This document shows positions 32,446 through 41,984 of a stretch of 64,000 bases of DNA, in pieces. Source of the DNA: Reyranella humidisoli (GTDB lineage Bacteria > Pseudomonadota > Alphaproteobacteria > Reyranellales > Reyranellaceae); NCBI RefSeq assembly GCF_019039055.1, contig NZ_JAHOPB010000002.1, positions 310,001-374,000 of the forward strand. The letters run 5' to 3'. The position numbers and the translations under genes are program-made. The notes under the pieces are model-generated. The model was not told the origin of the DNA. It ran no database searches and was given only the letters and a program-made list of their open reading frames with translations. How positions within the stretch are numbered: position 1 is the first letter of the stretch; each line of letters opens with the position of its first letter.

Positions 32446-33852
32446 ATGCTGTTCCACCTTTTTTCGCAGCATGCCAACGGCTATGTGACGTTCCCGGCGA
32501 CGGGCGGGGCCTACAGCATCAGCAGCAGGCCCGGCGTGGGCACCGTCATCGATCTCTGCGGCAGCAGCGGCCAGACGATCGAGCGGGGGCTCTATTACAA
32601 CGATGCGCCGAACGGCCCCGGCTTTTCCGACACCAGGGGCGACGAACTCGGCTACGATACATTGGAACACAACGACATCGTGACGATGGCGCATCCGTCG
32701 GGCCGCTTCATCACGCCGCGCGGTTCGGCTCTCACGCTCGAGGCCGTGCAGCCGTCCAGCGCGCAATTCCAGATCAAAAAAGTGGGCGGCTCGTCGGGCC
32801 GGCGGATCCGGCATGGCGACAAGGTCGCGCTGGGCGCCTTGCAACCCTATAACGCGAAGCGGCGACCGGACGCGCAACAGCGTCGATGGCTGCAGGCCGA
32901 TCCGCCCGACAACGATCCGACGACCAATCCGGTCATCCTGGGCGGTCTCAGCGTGAACGCCGGCGGCGACAGTCAGAACTTCATCTTCCTGGAGGGAAAC
33001 CTTCTGCTCGGCGAGGCGAACCTGACCGTCTCGGACAGGACGCCACCCGGCGAGGCGCGTCCCAACGGCGCGTTGAAGCTGCGCCTCTCGCACGAAGGTC
33101 TGCCCAACGGCTCGGCAGCGCGCATTCGCATCTCAGCCATCAATGCGCAGGGCTTTTCGTTGGGCGCGTCCGGTGTCACCACCTTCAACCCCGCCGCTCC
33201 GCCGCTGACGGTGAACGTACCGGCAGGAGCGCGAGAGCTGTCCCTGCCCATGGCGCTGGTGTCGCCCACGGCGTCGGATGCCTGCGCGCGATTCGCGGCC
33301 CTTCTGCAGGGCGTACCCAGTTCGGGAGGCGGCCTGGACGTGATCGACGTCGGCATGTCCGCCTGGGCCGGCACTCAACATGACGGGGCGACCCCCCGCG
33401 GCGTGGGCATCAAGGTGTCGCGCGCCAAGGACTGGATGGACATCGCCTTCAGCGGAAGCATCGGCTTCAGCGACGATGATGGCGCCCTGTTCAGTCGCGG
33501 CGGCAAAAGCAACGCGTTTACCGTAACGGTCAGGTCGACGGGGCAACGCCTGCCGCCGGTGCCGGGGCCGATCCCGCGCCTCGCGGGCAGTGGCTATGTC
33601 TGCTCGGTCACCGTCACGCCCTTCGTGAGTCCGGGGTTCGCCACCACGGCCGACACGCCGCCCCCGACCCGCTCGGCCGGGGCGTCGCCGGTCCTGCCGA
33701 TCGCCCGGGACGGCTCTTTCTCCTATTCGGCGACCTTCACGGCCACGCCGCGGCCGGTCGTCGACTTCTTTTGCATTCAGGTCGATATCCATCCCTATCG
33801 TAGCGTTCCCAATGGAGTGTGGCTGACACGCCGCATGGGATTGCGCATCTGA
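32446..33852 (+). CDS. Hypothetical 468-residue beta-rich protein
   Basis: I do not recognise a family. The first about 140 residues have beta-trefoil/fascin-like spacing (NGYVTFPATGGAYSI, TMAHPSGRFITPRGSALTLEAV, KVALGALQPYNAKRRPDAQQ). The remainder is glycine- and proline-rich beta sequence with DVIDVGMSAWAGTQ in the middle. There is no signal peptide, so it may be cytoplasmic or use another export route. A good SD (GGGGAGAGG) precedes ATG 32446. It is divergent from radC. Confidence 0.6.
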   Translation: MLFHLFSQHANGYVTFPATGGAYSISSRPGVGTVIDLCGSSGQTIERGLYYNDAPNGPGFSDTRGDELGYDTLEHNDIVTMAHPSGRFITPRGSALTLEAVQPSSAQFQIKKVGGSSGRRIRHGDKVALGALQPYNAKRRPDAQQRRWLQADPPDNDPTTNPVILGGLSVNAGGDSQNFIFLEGNLLLGEANLTVSDRTPPGEARPNGALKLRLSHEGLPNGSAARIRISAINAQGFSLGASGVTTFNPAAPPLTVNVPAGARELSLPMALVSPTASDACARFAALLQGVPSSGGGLDVIDVGMSAWAGTQHDGATPRGVGIKVSRAKDWMDIAFSGSIGFSDDDGALFSRGGKSNAFTVTVRSTGQRLPPVPGPIPRLAGSGYVCSVTVTPFVSPGFATTADTPPPTRSAGASPVLPIARDGSFSYSATFTATPRPVVDFFCIQVDIHPYRSVPNGVWLTRRMGLRI

Positions 33853-33895
33853 CACGTCTCCTGCAGGAGCGGCGCTCGGCTGCTATGGTGTCGCC

Positions 33896-35311
33896 ATGTC
33901 AGCCAGTGCCTCCAGCGACCTCGACGCGGCCTGCGCCGCCTTTGCCGAACAGGAACGGATTCCGGGTCTCGCCGCCGGCATCGTCCAGGAGGGCCGCCTC
34001 GTCCACGTGACGGCGCTTGGCGTCGCCGACCGCGAAGCCGGCCGGCGTGTGGAGGCAGGGACGGCCTTCCGGATCGCCTCGATGACCAAGAACATGACCG
34101 CTCTGGCGATCCTGTCGCTGCGCGACCGGGGCAAGCTGCAGCTCGACGCGCCGCTGGAGCAGTACGTGCCGCAGTTCGCCGCGGTGAAGCCCGCGACACG
34201 GGATAGCGCGCCGGTCACGCTCCGCCACCTGCTCACCCATACGGCGGGCTTCGTGACGGACGATCCTTGGGGCGATCGCGTGCTGGGCATGAGCTCGGCC
34301 GAGCTCGACCGGGTGATCGCGACCGGCCATCTGTTCGCCCGGCCGCCCGGCCTCGCCTTCGAGTACAGCAACCTGGGCTATGCGCTGCTGGGCCGGGTTC
34401 TGACGAACGTGAGCGGCGAGCCCTACCAGGCCTATATGCGCCGCACCTTCCTCGAGCCGCTCGGCATGGTCGGCACGACTTTCGACGCGCCCGCGGCGGC
34501 CAAGGGTGACTATGCATGGGGCTATCGGCTGGATGGCGACGTGTGGTCACGCGAGCGCATCGAGCCGGACGGGGAGGTCGGAGCGATGGGCGGCCTCGCG
34601 ACCACCGTGCCCGACTATGCGCGCTACGTGTCGTTCCTGCTCGACGCCTGGCCGGCGCGCGACGATCCGGAGACCGGGCCGGCCCGCCGGTCGAGTATCC
34701 GCGAGATGGTGCTGTGGCACGCGCCGCCCTTCGTGGCCGACCCGCTGCCCGGCGCGCGCACCCCGCAGCCGAGCGCCTACGGCTACGGTCTCACCCATTC
34801 CAGCGACGCGCTGCTCGGCATGCGGATTCATCATGCCGGGGGCCTGCCCGGCTATGGCTCGCATGTGCTGATGCTGCCGGAACGCGGCTGGGGCGTCTTC
34901 GCCTTCGGCAATCGCACCTACGCGCCGATGTCGAGGCTCACCCTGCAGATCGCCGAAATGCTGCACGAAGCGTCGCCACCGCTCCCTGTCGCACCACCAT
35001 CGCCGGCGCTGGTGCGTGCCATCGATGCGGTCGTCGCGGCCTACGCGTCGGGTCGCATCGAAGGAGGCGACCGGCCGTTCGCGGTGAACTTCCTGCTCGA
35101 CACCCCGGCCCGCCTGCGCGACGCCGAGCTTGCGTCCCTGAGGGCGCGCCTGGGCGAGGGACGTCTCGAGCGGATCGAGCCTGTCCATGCGCTGGCCGGC
35201 CGCTTCGTCCTTGCCTGCGCGAAGGGCCGCCTGAACGGCACGATCGCGCTGTCGCCGGAAGCCGATTCCGGGATCCAGAAGCTGATCCTGTCTCCTGCGG
35301 GCGCCGATTAA
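33896..35311 (+). CDS. Beta-lactamase-like serine hydrolase (class C / EstB type)
   Basis: A 471-residue serine hydrolase. The SxxK motif is in ASMTKNMT (Ser and Lys of SMTK), the tyrosine motif is YSNLGYA and the third motif is HHAGG. These match penicillin-binding-like esterases and DD-peptidases. No signal peptide is visible, so it is likely a cytoplasmic esterase or peptidase. A C-terminal extension of about 100 residues follows. The stop overlaps the stop of the convergent large gene by three bases. Confidence 0.8.
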   Translation: MSASASSDLDAACAAFAEQERIPGLAAGIVQEGRLVHVTALGVADREAGRRVEAGTAFRIASMTKNMTALAILSLRDRGKLQLDAPLEQYVPQFAAVKPATRDSAPVTLRHLLTHTAGFVTDDPWGDRVLGMSSAELDRVIATGHLFARPPGLAFEYSNLGYALLGRVLTNVSGEPYQAYMRRTFLEPLGMVGTTFDAPAAAKGDYAWGYRLDGDVWSRERIEPDGEVGAMGGLATTVPDYARYVSFLLDAWPARDDPETGPARRSSIREMVLWHAPPFVADPLPGARTPQPSAYGYGLTHSSDALLGMRIHHAGGLPGYGSHVLMLPERGWGVFAFGNRTYAPMSRLTLQIAEMLHEASPPLPVAPPSPALVRAIDAVVAAYASGRIEGGDRPFAVNFLLDTPARLRDAELASLRARLGEGRLERIEPVHALAGRFVLACAKGRLNGTIALSPEADSGIQKLILSPAGAD

Positions 35312-38300
35312 GAGCGGATGAGCGGCAGGAATTCGAGGAGCTGCAGGCCGCCGACGCCGCCGAGCGGCACCAGCACGGCGCGGACGAGAGGCTGCTCGAA
35401 GAACGGCGCGAAGGCCCCGCGGCGCAGCTCCTCGACCTGCTTGATGAGCGACGGGAACTGTTCGGCCAGGGCCACGTCATCGGGATTTGAGGACCCCTTC
35501 AGCCACAGCAGGTCGAGGCGCAGGATCTCCAGCGCCCGGCGGCGGGCAATTTCCGCGCCGATGTTCAGCGCGGTCGCCACGCCGACCATCCAGAACAGGA
35601 AGACCACGAGCACGATTATGACGACATTGTTGGCCGACCAGTTGTCGAAGATCTGCAGCCGGGCAACGAACAGCAGCCCGAGCAGGATCAGTGGAAAGAA
35701 AATCAGCCTCGAGATTCCCTCCGTGTGATCGGCCAGGAGATTGGCGTCTATCCAGGGATCGAGGATGGAGTTCCGGCCGGGCCGGCTCACGTCCTTGCGG
35801 TCGCGAGGCCGGGCGGAAATGATCTGGTCGGCGCGTATGGAAAGCTTCGAACCTAGGTCTGCCGCGAAGCGCTGCACGGTGTCGATCGGATAGACCGTGC
35901 GCTTGTCGCGAAGCACCTGGATGAACCGCCATGTCAGGATCGTCGCATCGCTCACGAGGATCATGAGGACGATCGTGGCTGTCACCGACAGCCATATCGT
36001 CAGCAGGAAAAGCGCACGGTCGCCCTCCCCGCGGGCGGGAACATCCGGCGGCTCCCCACCAGCCAGCTTCATGATGGTATTGATGACGATGAAGGTGATG
36101 GCGAGCCACAGAACCAAACGGAGGAAGCGGGGACCGTCGGCCAGCAGGCCGAGGTAGTTCCGCCACACTTGGCTGCCGTCGATCCCACCGTCTTCGCGCT
36201 GGTCATTGGGCGGGGTCAGGACGTCCTTTCCTGCAATCAACGCCTTCGATCCGATCCAGATCTTCGCGTCGCGCTGCAGACGTTTCCAGAACGACTCGCG
36301 GCCGAGGTCCTGGGATTGCGTGCCTGGAAAGTAGCGTTTGCCGATCTTCGCAGTGGCCACCGACGTGCCTCTCCACGTGCGGTCGAGGAACCAGCCGAAC
36401 AGGAGCACGGCCAGGGCGCGCAGCAGTTCGGACGGCCAGCTGCTCACTCCGGCGAAGATGGAGAAGGGTTCGAACGTGCCAGCAGCCAACCGGTGCGGGA
36501 CGAAGCCAAGCAGGCATGCCACGCCGGCAGGGACTAGCAGGACCAAGGCAAGCCGCAGCTTGTAGCGCCGTGACCTGGAGGTTTGCGACGCCTCGCCTTC
36601 CGATGAAGCCGGACGGGGCCAGAACGCAAGCCAGAAGACCGCCGTCGCGAGAGCGGCAATTCCCAGCACGCCCCAGACCCCGATTCGACCCGGTCTGGCG
36701 AGTTCCGTAACGACGCCCACTGCGAAGCCCCAGGAGGCGACGACCACACCGGCGATGAGCATCGTCGGGAAACTGCACGGTCCCTTGCGGCGAACGACTT
36801 TGCGAAGCGCCGGGCTCGGCATGAAGACAAGCGCCACCACGCCGAAGATCGCCAGCATGACGGACAGGACAATGGCGAATCGAAGTCGGGCAACGACCTG
36901 ATCGCTCCAGATGCCGGCCAGTGTACCGGCTGGCATTGCGAGAGCGACGACGCCCTGATCCTGACGGCCGACTTCGTGGAGATAGGACACTTCCAGTTGT
37001 TTTGCCAACTCCGTGCGGAAGGCGGCTCGTTCCTTGCGAGCCTGCTCGGAGTCCGACCCATCCATGGCTGCGTAGCGGACGGCGAGGTAGGTCGCGGTCT
37101 GGTAACTGTCCCGGAAGGGCGCGACCTTCGGCGCTGGCGCGAAGAACGGGCGGAGTTCGCGCGGCGACAGCGGAAGGGCCGAGGAGACCACGACGTTCCG
37201 CATGTATCGTGTCACGTCGGGATGGAACAGGCGGGCATCCATGTCGGTCGTGAAGATGGTCTGCTCGGTGAAGGCAGGCCGCAGGGCCTGGATCAGCAGC
37301 AGCTTGTCATGGACGTCCTGGCCGATCACGCCGATCGCCCGGACGGGGGACTTCGCGCCGTGGTCCCCGCCGGCCTGGAGGTTCCTGACGAGGCGCCGGA
37401 TATAGTCCCGCTGGTCCCTGTTCTCGGGCCATTCGATCTCCGGCTCCTTGTTGGAATCCTTGTCGGTGCGATTGGCGCGCGGCACCGCTCTCTGTTGCTT
37501 TGACGCGCCTTCCAGCGTTACGCCATCAAGACCGCCGAAAAAGGCATAGGTATCGACGTCCACGTCACCGCCACCGTGACAGGGCAGACCTTGGCGAATC
37601 TTCTCGACGAGGCTGCGGGCGAACAGGGAATCCCATTCGTGGAGGAGCACAACACGTCCGCCCTTGTGCAAGCCGCGCGCGCAGAGTTCGGTCCGCAGGA
37701 GCTCGACCTGGCGGGTATCAGAACCGACGGTTCTGAGAAAGAATGGATCGGATCGATGATCGACGTGTAGTCCGAGGGCCTGGAAGATTTCTGCGAGAGT
37801 CCCGTAAGTCAGTTTGTTCTGACCGGGGCGTCCACTTTCCGTGCAGTCGATGGGCGTGATGTCTGCGAGTTCAGCGGACTTTATATCGGCGAGCACCGCT
37901 GACTTGATGAGGGCGCCCTCGTCGGCCGTCGAGAAGGGGCTTACGAGATTGAACGTCTTCAGCCGCTTCCAGTTCGCACAGAAGCGGTCACCCTTCTGCG
38001 CGATCGTAGCGAGATTGCGGATGGCTTCGGCGAGTTTCTCCGACGTGTAGGGGCCGACGATGGTGACTTGAGGTGTGGAGCCGGGCGTGGATGACGAGGA
38101 AGACGGATGTGTCTCACCTACCAGCATCGCAACGGCCGTAAGCCAGTTCTTTCCGAGCTTGGTATCGTCCATCCAAAGCACCGTCGCGCGTCTTCCTGGC
38201 GCTTTCTCCTCGGTTCTCAGCGATTCGTAGACGATATCCAGTGTGGGCCGCGAAGCCATGGGTTCCGTGCGTGCAGGCGCCTCCGGGCCACCACCGGGAG

Positions 38301-38796
38301 ACGCGCGCCTGGCTTCGGTCTCGTCGCATCCAGAAAGCGATTCGCACGCCTTGAGGGTCATGAGGCCGAGCCGCGAACTGTGCTCGTGCACGAAGCCTTT
38401 CGACGCAAGCCCGGCCAGCACGGCGTAGCGTATGCGGCGGCGTTGTTCCTCGCCGCCGACAAAGCTCGACCCGGGAAGCGGCACCACTACGAGCACATCG
38501 GCAGGCGGGAGGGGGCTGCGGGCTTTGAGGTTGCCGTCCTGCTCGCACAGGGCAGAGGGCCGTTTGCCCGAACACTGCTTTTCGACAACGTCCCTGTGCC
38601 GGACGATCGCCGCCAGCGGATCTTCCCAGAGCCGTGCTTCCACCGGCGGCGGGAGCAGTGAGCGCTCTTGCGCCGATTCGCCTTCGCTAAGCCGCAGCAG
38701 GTCGAACGCGTACTGGCTAAGCAGGGCCGTGGAGAAGAAGACCGCCAGCACGCCGAGAACGGCCACGGGCAAGGAGGCACCGCGATCTCCGATCAT
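35308..38796 (-). CDS. Unknown 1162-residue multispanning membrane protein with large extracytoplasmic domain
   Basis: I do not recognise a family. One hydrophobic helix (about 10-31) is followed by a domain of about 600 residues with alternating strands and helices, such as PQVTIVGPYTSEKLAEAIR (242-260), RVVLLHEWDSLFARSLVEK (381-399) and VRAIGVIGQDVHDKLLLIQ (485-503). These look like type I periplasmic-binding-fold repeats. About nine membrane helices follow (roughly 640-660, 677-697, 707-727, 746-766, 790-806, 892-911, 929-950, 1030-1050, 1057-1080), split by soluble loops. It lies 41 bases after the holin-muramidase gene and is probably co-transcribed with it. A sensor or channel role is a guess. 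Confidence 0.65.
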   Translation of the reverse strand: MIGDRGASLPVAVLGVLAVFFSTALLSQYAFDLLRLSEGESAQERSLLPPPVEARLWEDPLAAIVRHRDVVEKQCSGKRPSALCEQDGNLKARSPLPPADVLVVVPLPGSSFVGGEEQRRRIRYAVLAGLASKGFVHEHSSRLGLMTLKACESLSGCDETEARRASPGGGPEAPARTEPMASRPTLDIVYESLRTEEKAPGRRATVLWMDDTKLGKNWLTAVAMLVGETHPSSSSSTPGSTPQVTIVGPYTSEKLAEAIRNLATIAQKGDRFCANWKRLKTFNLVSPFSTADEGALIKSAVLADIKSAELADITPIDCTESGRPGQNKLTYGTLAEIFQALGLHVDHRSDPFFLRTVGSDTRQVELLRTELCARGLHKGGRVVLLHEWDSLFARSLVEKIRQGLPCHGGGDVDVDTYAFFGGLDGVTLEGASKQQRAVPRANRTDKDSNKEPEIEWPENRDQRDYIRRLVRNLQAGGDHGAKSPVRAIGVIGQDVHDKLLLIQALRPAFTEQTIFTTDMDARLFHPDVTRYMRNVVVSSALPLSPRELRPFFAPAPKVAPFRDSYQTATYLAVRYAAMDGSDSEQARKERAAFRTELAKQLEVSYLHEVGRQDQGVVALAMPAGTLAGIWSDQVVARLRFAIVLSVMLAIFGVVALVFMPSPALRKVVRRKGPCSFPTMLIAGVVVASWGFAVGVVTELARPGRIGVWGVLGIAALATAVFWLAFWPRPASSEGEASQTSRSRRYKLRLALVLLVPAGVACLLGFVPHRLAAGTFEPFSIFAGVSSWPSELLRALAVLLFGWFLDRTWRGTSVATAKIGKRYFPGTQSQDLGRESFWKRLQRDAKIWIGSKALIAGKDVLTPPNDQREDGGIDGSQVWRNYLGLLADGPRFLRLVLWLAITFIVINTIMKLAGGEPPDVPARGEGDRALFLLTIWLSVTATIVLMILVSDATILTWRFIQVLRDKRTVYPIDTVQRFAADLGSKLSIRADQIISARPRDRKDVSRPGRNSILDPWIDANLLADHTEGISRLIFFPLILLGLLFVARLQIFDNWSANNVVIIVLVVFLFWMVGVATALNIGAEIARRRALEILRLDLLWLKGSSNPDDVALAEQFPSLIKQVEELRRGAFAPFFEQPLVRAVLVPLGGVGGLQLLEFLPLIRS

Positions 38797-38837
38797 CGCC
38801 GACTACCGGCACACCGGATTGCGCCGGGACCTGGGAG

Positions 38838-40184
38838 TCACCGCGCGGCCGCCATCGCCATCGCCAGTGCAGCGTCGAGCATGCTCTTCGTGCGGTTGGT
38901 CCAGCCGACGCCGAACACCTTGAAGTCTTCTTCGAGGCTCCGATAGAACTCCAGCCGCTTGGCCGAGAATTCCCGGATGATCTTGTCGGGTGCGCAGGTA
39001 TTGAGCCCGTTCAGCGTCACCGGCCCGATCGACCCGTCCTGCTCCACGCCCAGGACGTCCTGCAGGATCTTCGCCGAACGGGCGGGGCCGGCATTCACGC
39101 CGAGATCGAAGACCAGGAGGTCGACGCCTTTCGGCAGGTCGTCGCAGCGCAGCACGTTCCAGTAGCGCGAGCGATAGATCTCCTTGGCTTCCTCTATCTT
39201 CAGCTGGCGTACGTGTTCCTCGTTGACGATCGCGCCGGGGTCGCGACTGCGCCGCCAGGCCGTAAGCGTTTCCTGGGTTATGCCGTACTTCGTCGCGCCG
39301 CCGCTGTCGCGAGGGTCGTTGACGAAGCCGCCCTCCGCGCCGAGCACCAGCGTCAGGCAGGAATCGAACGTTTCGCCCTTGGGGATCGGCGGCGCCGTCG
39401 GCTCCGCCGGTCGCTGCCGTGCCTCCTCGCTGGCGCGGACCTGGCGGGAGACGATGTCGATCTGCTGCGACGTCTGCGCGGACTGCGCCGCCTGCAGGCG
39501 CTGGTTGCTGGTGTCCTTTTCGCGCGAACCCAGGGAGGAGCCGAGCCAGTAACTGATGACGGTCGAGAAGCCCGCGACGAGCGCACCGATGCAGATGTTG
39601 ATCAGTTCCTTGAACCGGTCCGTTTGGCCCTGAGGAAGTGGGGGCGGTTCGTAAAACAGCATCAGGAGGAGGGCGCCCGCGAAAAGAAGCGTAACGATGA
39701 TGGAGACGGCGGCCGGCGCCCATTGGAGGGGATTGCCGGCCTTGACGAGATCCATCTGAAGCGAGCGTGCGCTGGCGGTCTGTTCCAGTGCCAGCCTGAC
39801 CTGCGCCTGCTGCTCGTTGAACTGCTGGTCGCGGCGGATCCGATCCGCTTCGAGCTGAGACCGCAGGACCTCGAGCGCGTGCTGCCTTTGCGCCGTCTCC
39901 GACTGGAGCTGCGCTGCCCGCGCCGACGCCTCGCGCTCGTTCTGCAGGCGGGTCTCTTCCAGCGCGATGGCCGCCAGCTTCTCGCGCAACTGCACCGCAA
40001 GGGCGGGATCGGCCTCGAGCAATATCCTTGCCTGGGCGGCATCGCTGGTGCCGGTGGTGTCGGCGACGACCGTCTCCACCGTTCTGGCGATCTTTTCGGC
40101 CTTGTCCCCGGCCAGCAGCCTGATCAGGTCGGGAATGACGGCCGTGGCAATGGCGACGAGTGGCAGCATCCGACTCTCCCCCAT
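38838..40184 (-). CDS. Holin (GTA 3TM type) fused to a GH108 muramidase
   Basis: A 448-residue fusion. Residues 6-75 (IPDLIRLLAGDKAEKIA...GTSDAAQA) and the helices at 157-177 and 194-215 (ending SYWLGSSLGSREK) match the three-helix holin family of gene transfer agents. A coiled coil lies between them (about 60-140). From about 272 to 365 is a GH108 N-acetylmuramidase (LGAEGGFVNDPRDSGGATKYGIT, catalytic Glu284), then a PG_binding_3 domain (about 365-440, ILQDVLGVEQDGSIGP). Such parts normally sit on separate proteins. The alternative start at 40169 (residue 6) has the stronger SD (GGGGGAG). The enzyme would be displayed at the membrane and would cut peptidoglycan. Confidence 0.8.
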   Translation of the reverse strand: MGESRMLPLVAIATAVIPDLIRLLAGDKAEKIARTVETVVADTTGTSDAAQARILLEADPALAVQLREKLAAIALEETRLQNEREASARAAQLQSETAQRQHALEVLRSQLEADRIRRDQQFNEQQAQVRLALEQTASARSLQMDLVKAGNPLQWAPAAVSIIVTLLFAGALLLMLFYEPPPLPQGQTDRFKELINICIGALVAGFSTVISYWLGSSLGSREKDTSNQRLQAAQSAQTSQQIDIVSRQVRASEEARQRPAEPTAPPIPKGETFDSCLTLVLGAEGGFVNDPRDSGGATKYGITQETLTAWRRSRDPGAIVNEEHVRQLKIEEAKEIYRSRYWNVLRCDDLPKGVDLLVFDLGVNAGPARSAKILQDVLGVEQDGSIGPVTLNGLNTCAPDKIIREFSAKRLEFYRSLEEDFKVFGVGWTNRTKSMLDAALAMAMAAAR

Positions 40185-40318
40185 GAACGGTCTTCCGGCG
40201 CAGCCGGATAAACCGAAAGTGGTGAACGTTTAGAGGGAGTAAGTCTTGTTGAGTGCAATCTAGTTGCAAGGCTCGCCGCGAGCCAATATGAATCTGCGCG
40301 ATACGCGCATATCTCGCC

Positions 40319-40332
40319 CTCCATATTTGGAG
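40319..40332. promoter_or_regulatory. Short dyad over the patatin gene ribosome site
   Basis: CTCCA-TATT-TGGAG contains the GGAG ribosome-binding site of the patatin-like gene (ATG at 40339). As RNA it could hide that site, or as DNA it could be an operator. Confidence 0.3.
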
Positions 40333-40338
40333 ATCAAA

Positions 40339-41979
40339 ATGCCGGCAAAACCGACATTCGAGTTCGGTCTGGTCATGGCGGGGGCCATTTCGGCCGGGGC
40401 CTATACGGCCGGGGTGGTCGACTTCCTGATCGAGGCACTGGACGCCTGGGAAGAGGCGAGGCGGTTGCCGGACTATCGCGGCCCGCAGCACAGGGCGTTG
40501 CTCAAGGTGATGTCGGGCGCGTCGGCAGGCGGCATGACGTCCGCGATCGCCGGTGTCGCGCTTCAAAGCGTGGTGCAGCCGGTGAGAAACGTCGATGCCC
40601 CGCCGCCGGCCGGATACAATCGCCTTTACGACGCCTGGGTCCGGCGCATCGACGTGTCGTATCTGCTCCAGACCGGTGACCTGACGGCCGGAACGCCCGT
40701 GAGGTCGCTGCTCGACTGCACCGAGCTGGAGAAGATTTCGCAGGACGCCCTCGTCACCTCACCGTTGCCCGTCGGGCGTGCCTACGTGGCCGATCCGCTT
40801 CCGATCTATCTGACGATCGCCAATCTGCGCGGCGTGCCGTACGCATTCGAGTTGTTCGGCGAAGGGGCGAAGCCTTACGGCATGTTCGCGCATGCCGACC
40901 ACGTGGCATTTGCCATCAGCCGGACGGGCGCGTCTCTTCCCGCCGCTCTTCCCCTCGATCCGGGCGACATGACGGCCGAGGGCTGGAAGAGACTGGCACA
41001 GTCGGCGCTTGCCACCGGGGCTTTCCCGATCGGGCTGCGGTCGCGAGTCCTGGGACGGCGTTTCGCGGATTTCGACGGACGATTCACGCAGAAACCCCGG
41101 TGGCCCCAGCCGGTGCCCGCAGACCCGTTCGACATACTCTGCGTCGACGGCGGGCTGATGAACAACGAACCGCTGGAACTGGCGCGGAAGGCCCTCACGA
41201 ATGACGCCTTTGCGGAGGACGGCACGGAAGCCAGCGAGGGGGTGATCATGATCGATCCGTTCCCCAATACCGCGAGCTTCGACCCGAACTGGGTCCCGCG
41301 GGACGGGCTGATTCCCGTCGCCGGGCAGATGTTCTCTGCGCTCATCAACCAGGCCCGCTTCAAGACCGAGGAACTCGACCTGGCGTCGAGGCCAGACGTC
41401 TACAATCGCTACCTCATCGCCCCGTCGCGCCGCAGCACGACCGACGGTTCGACCCTCGAGCCTGCGATGGCATCTGCCATTCTGGGCGGCTTCGGCGGAT
41501 TCCTGTCGGAATCCTTCCGGCGGCATGATTTCCAACTCGGCCGGCGCAACTGCCAGGCCTTTCTGCGAACCCACTTCTGCCTGCCCGAGAGCAACGCGTT
41601 GTTCGAGACGTGGCCCTCCGCCGACGAGCGCGAAGAATGGTATGTCCGCGACAGCGGCACCGACACGTTGATGACGTTCAAGAAGGAAGACCCGCAGCGC
41701 ATGTTGCCGATCATCCCACTGATGCCGCAGGTCGCTGCCGAGATCCTGCCGTACGCGGCACCGAGAGGCGATGCCGTCGACGTCGAGGCGCTGGGCGAAA
41801 GATTGGATGCGCGGCTGAAGGCCGTGGCAGCCAATCTCATCGACACCGACCTTGCGCCCGCTCTCGGCGGCGCGTTCGTCCGCTGGATCGTTCGTCAGGG
41901 CTTCAATTGGCACGTCCGTGCCAAGCTGCTGGCCATGATGAAGGAAAAGGTCGCGAAAGAACTGCGCCAGTTGCAGTGA
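40339..41979 (+). CDS. Patatin-like phospholipase
   Basis: A 546-residue patatin-type acyl hydrolase. The nucleophile elbow is G-A-S-A-G (Ser62) and the catalytic dyad aspartate is in CVDGGLMNNEP (Asp270). The usual glycine-rich oxyanion loop is replaced by MAGAISAGAYTAG near residue 13. A C-terminal region of about 250 residues has no family I recognise. No signal peptide is present. GGAG lies 6 bases before ATG 40339, which is preferred over a TTG at 40264. It is divergent from the holin-muramidase gene. Confidence 0.8.
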   Translation: MPAKPTFEFGLVMAGAISAGAYTAGVVDFLIEALDAWEEARRLPDYRGPQHRALLKVMSGASAGGMTSAIAGVALQSVVQPVRNVDAPPPAGYNRLYDAWVRRIDVSYLLQTGDLTAGTPVRSLLDCTELEKISQDALVTSPLPVGRAYVADPLPIYLTIANLRGVPYAFELFGEGAKPYGMFAHADHVAFAISRTGASLPAALPLDPGDMTAEGWKRLAQSALATGAFPIGLRSRVLGRRFADFDGRFTQKPRWPQPVPADPFDILCVDGGLMNNEPLELARKALTNDAFAEDGTEASEGVIMIDPFPNTASFDPNWVPRDGLIPVAGQMFSALINQARFKTEELDLASRPDVYNRYLIAPSRRSTTDGSTLEPAMASAILGGFGGFLSESFRRHDFQLGRRNCQAFLRTHFCLPESNALFETWPSADEREEWYVRDSGTDTLMTFKKEDPQRMLPIIPLMPQVAAEILPYAAPRGDAVDVEALGERLDARLKAVAANLIDTDLAPALGGAFVRWIVRQGFNWHVRAKLLAMMKEKVAKELRQLQ

Positions 41980-41984
41980 CGCGA

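Noticed and set aside
35308..41979. A complete prophage or GTA cluster
   Set aside because: Only the holin and muramidase parts are present. No terminase, portal, capsid or tail gene is seen in the window.
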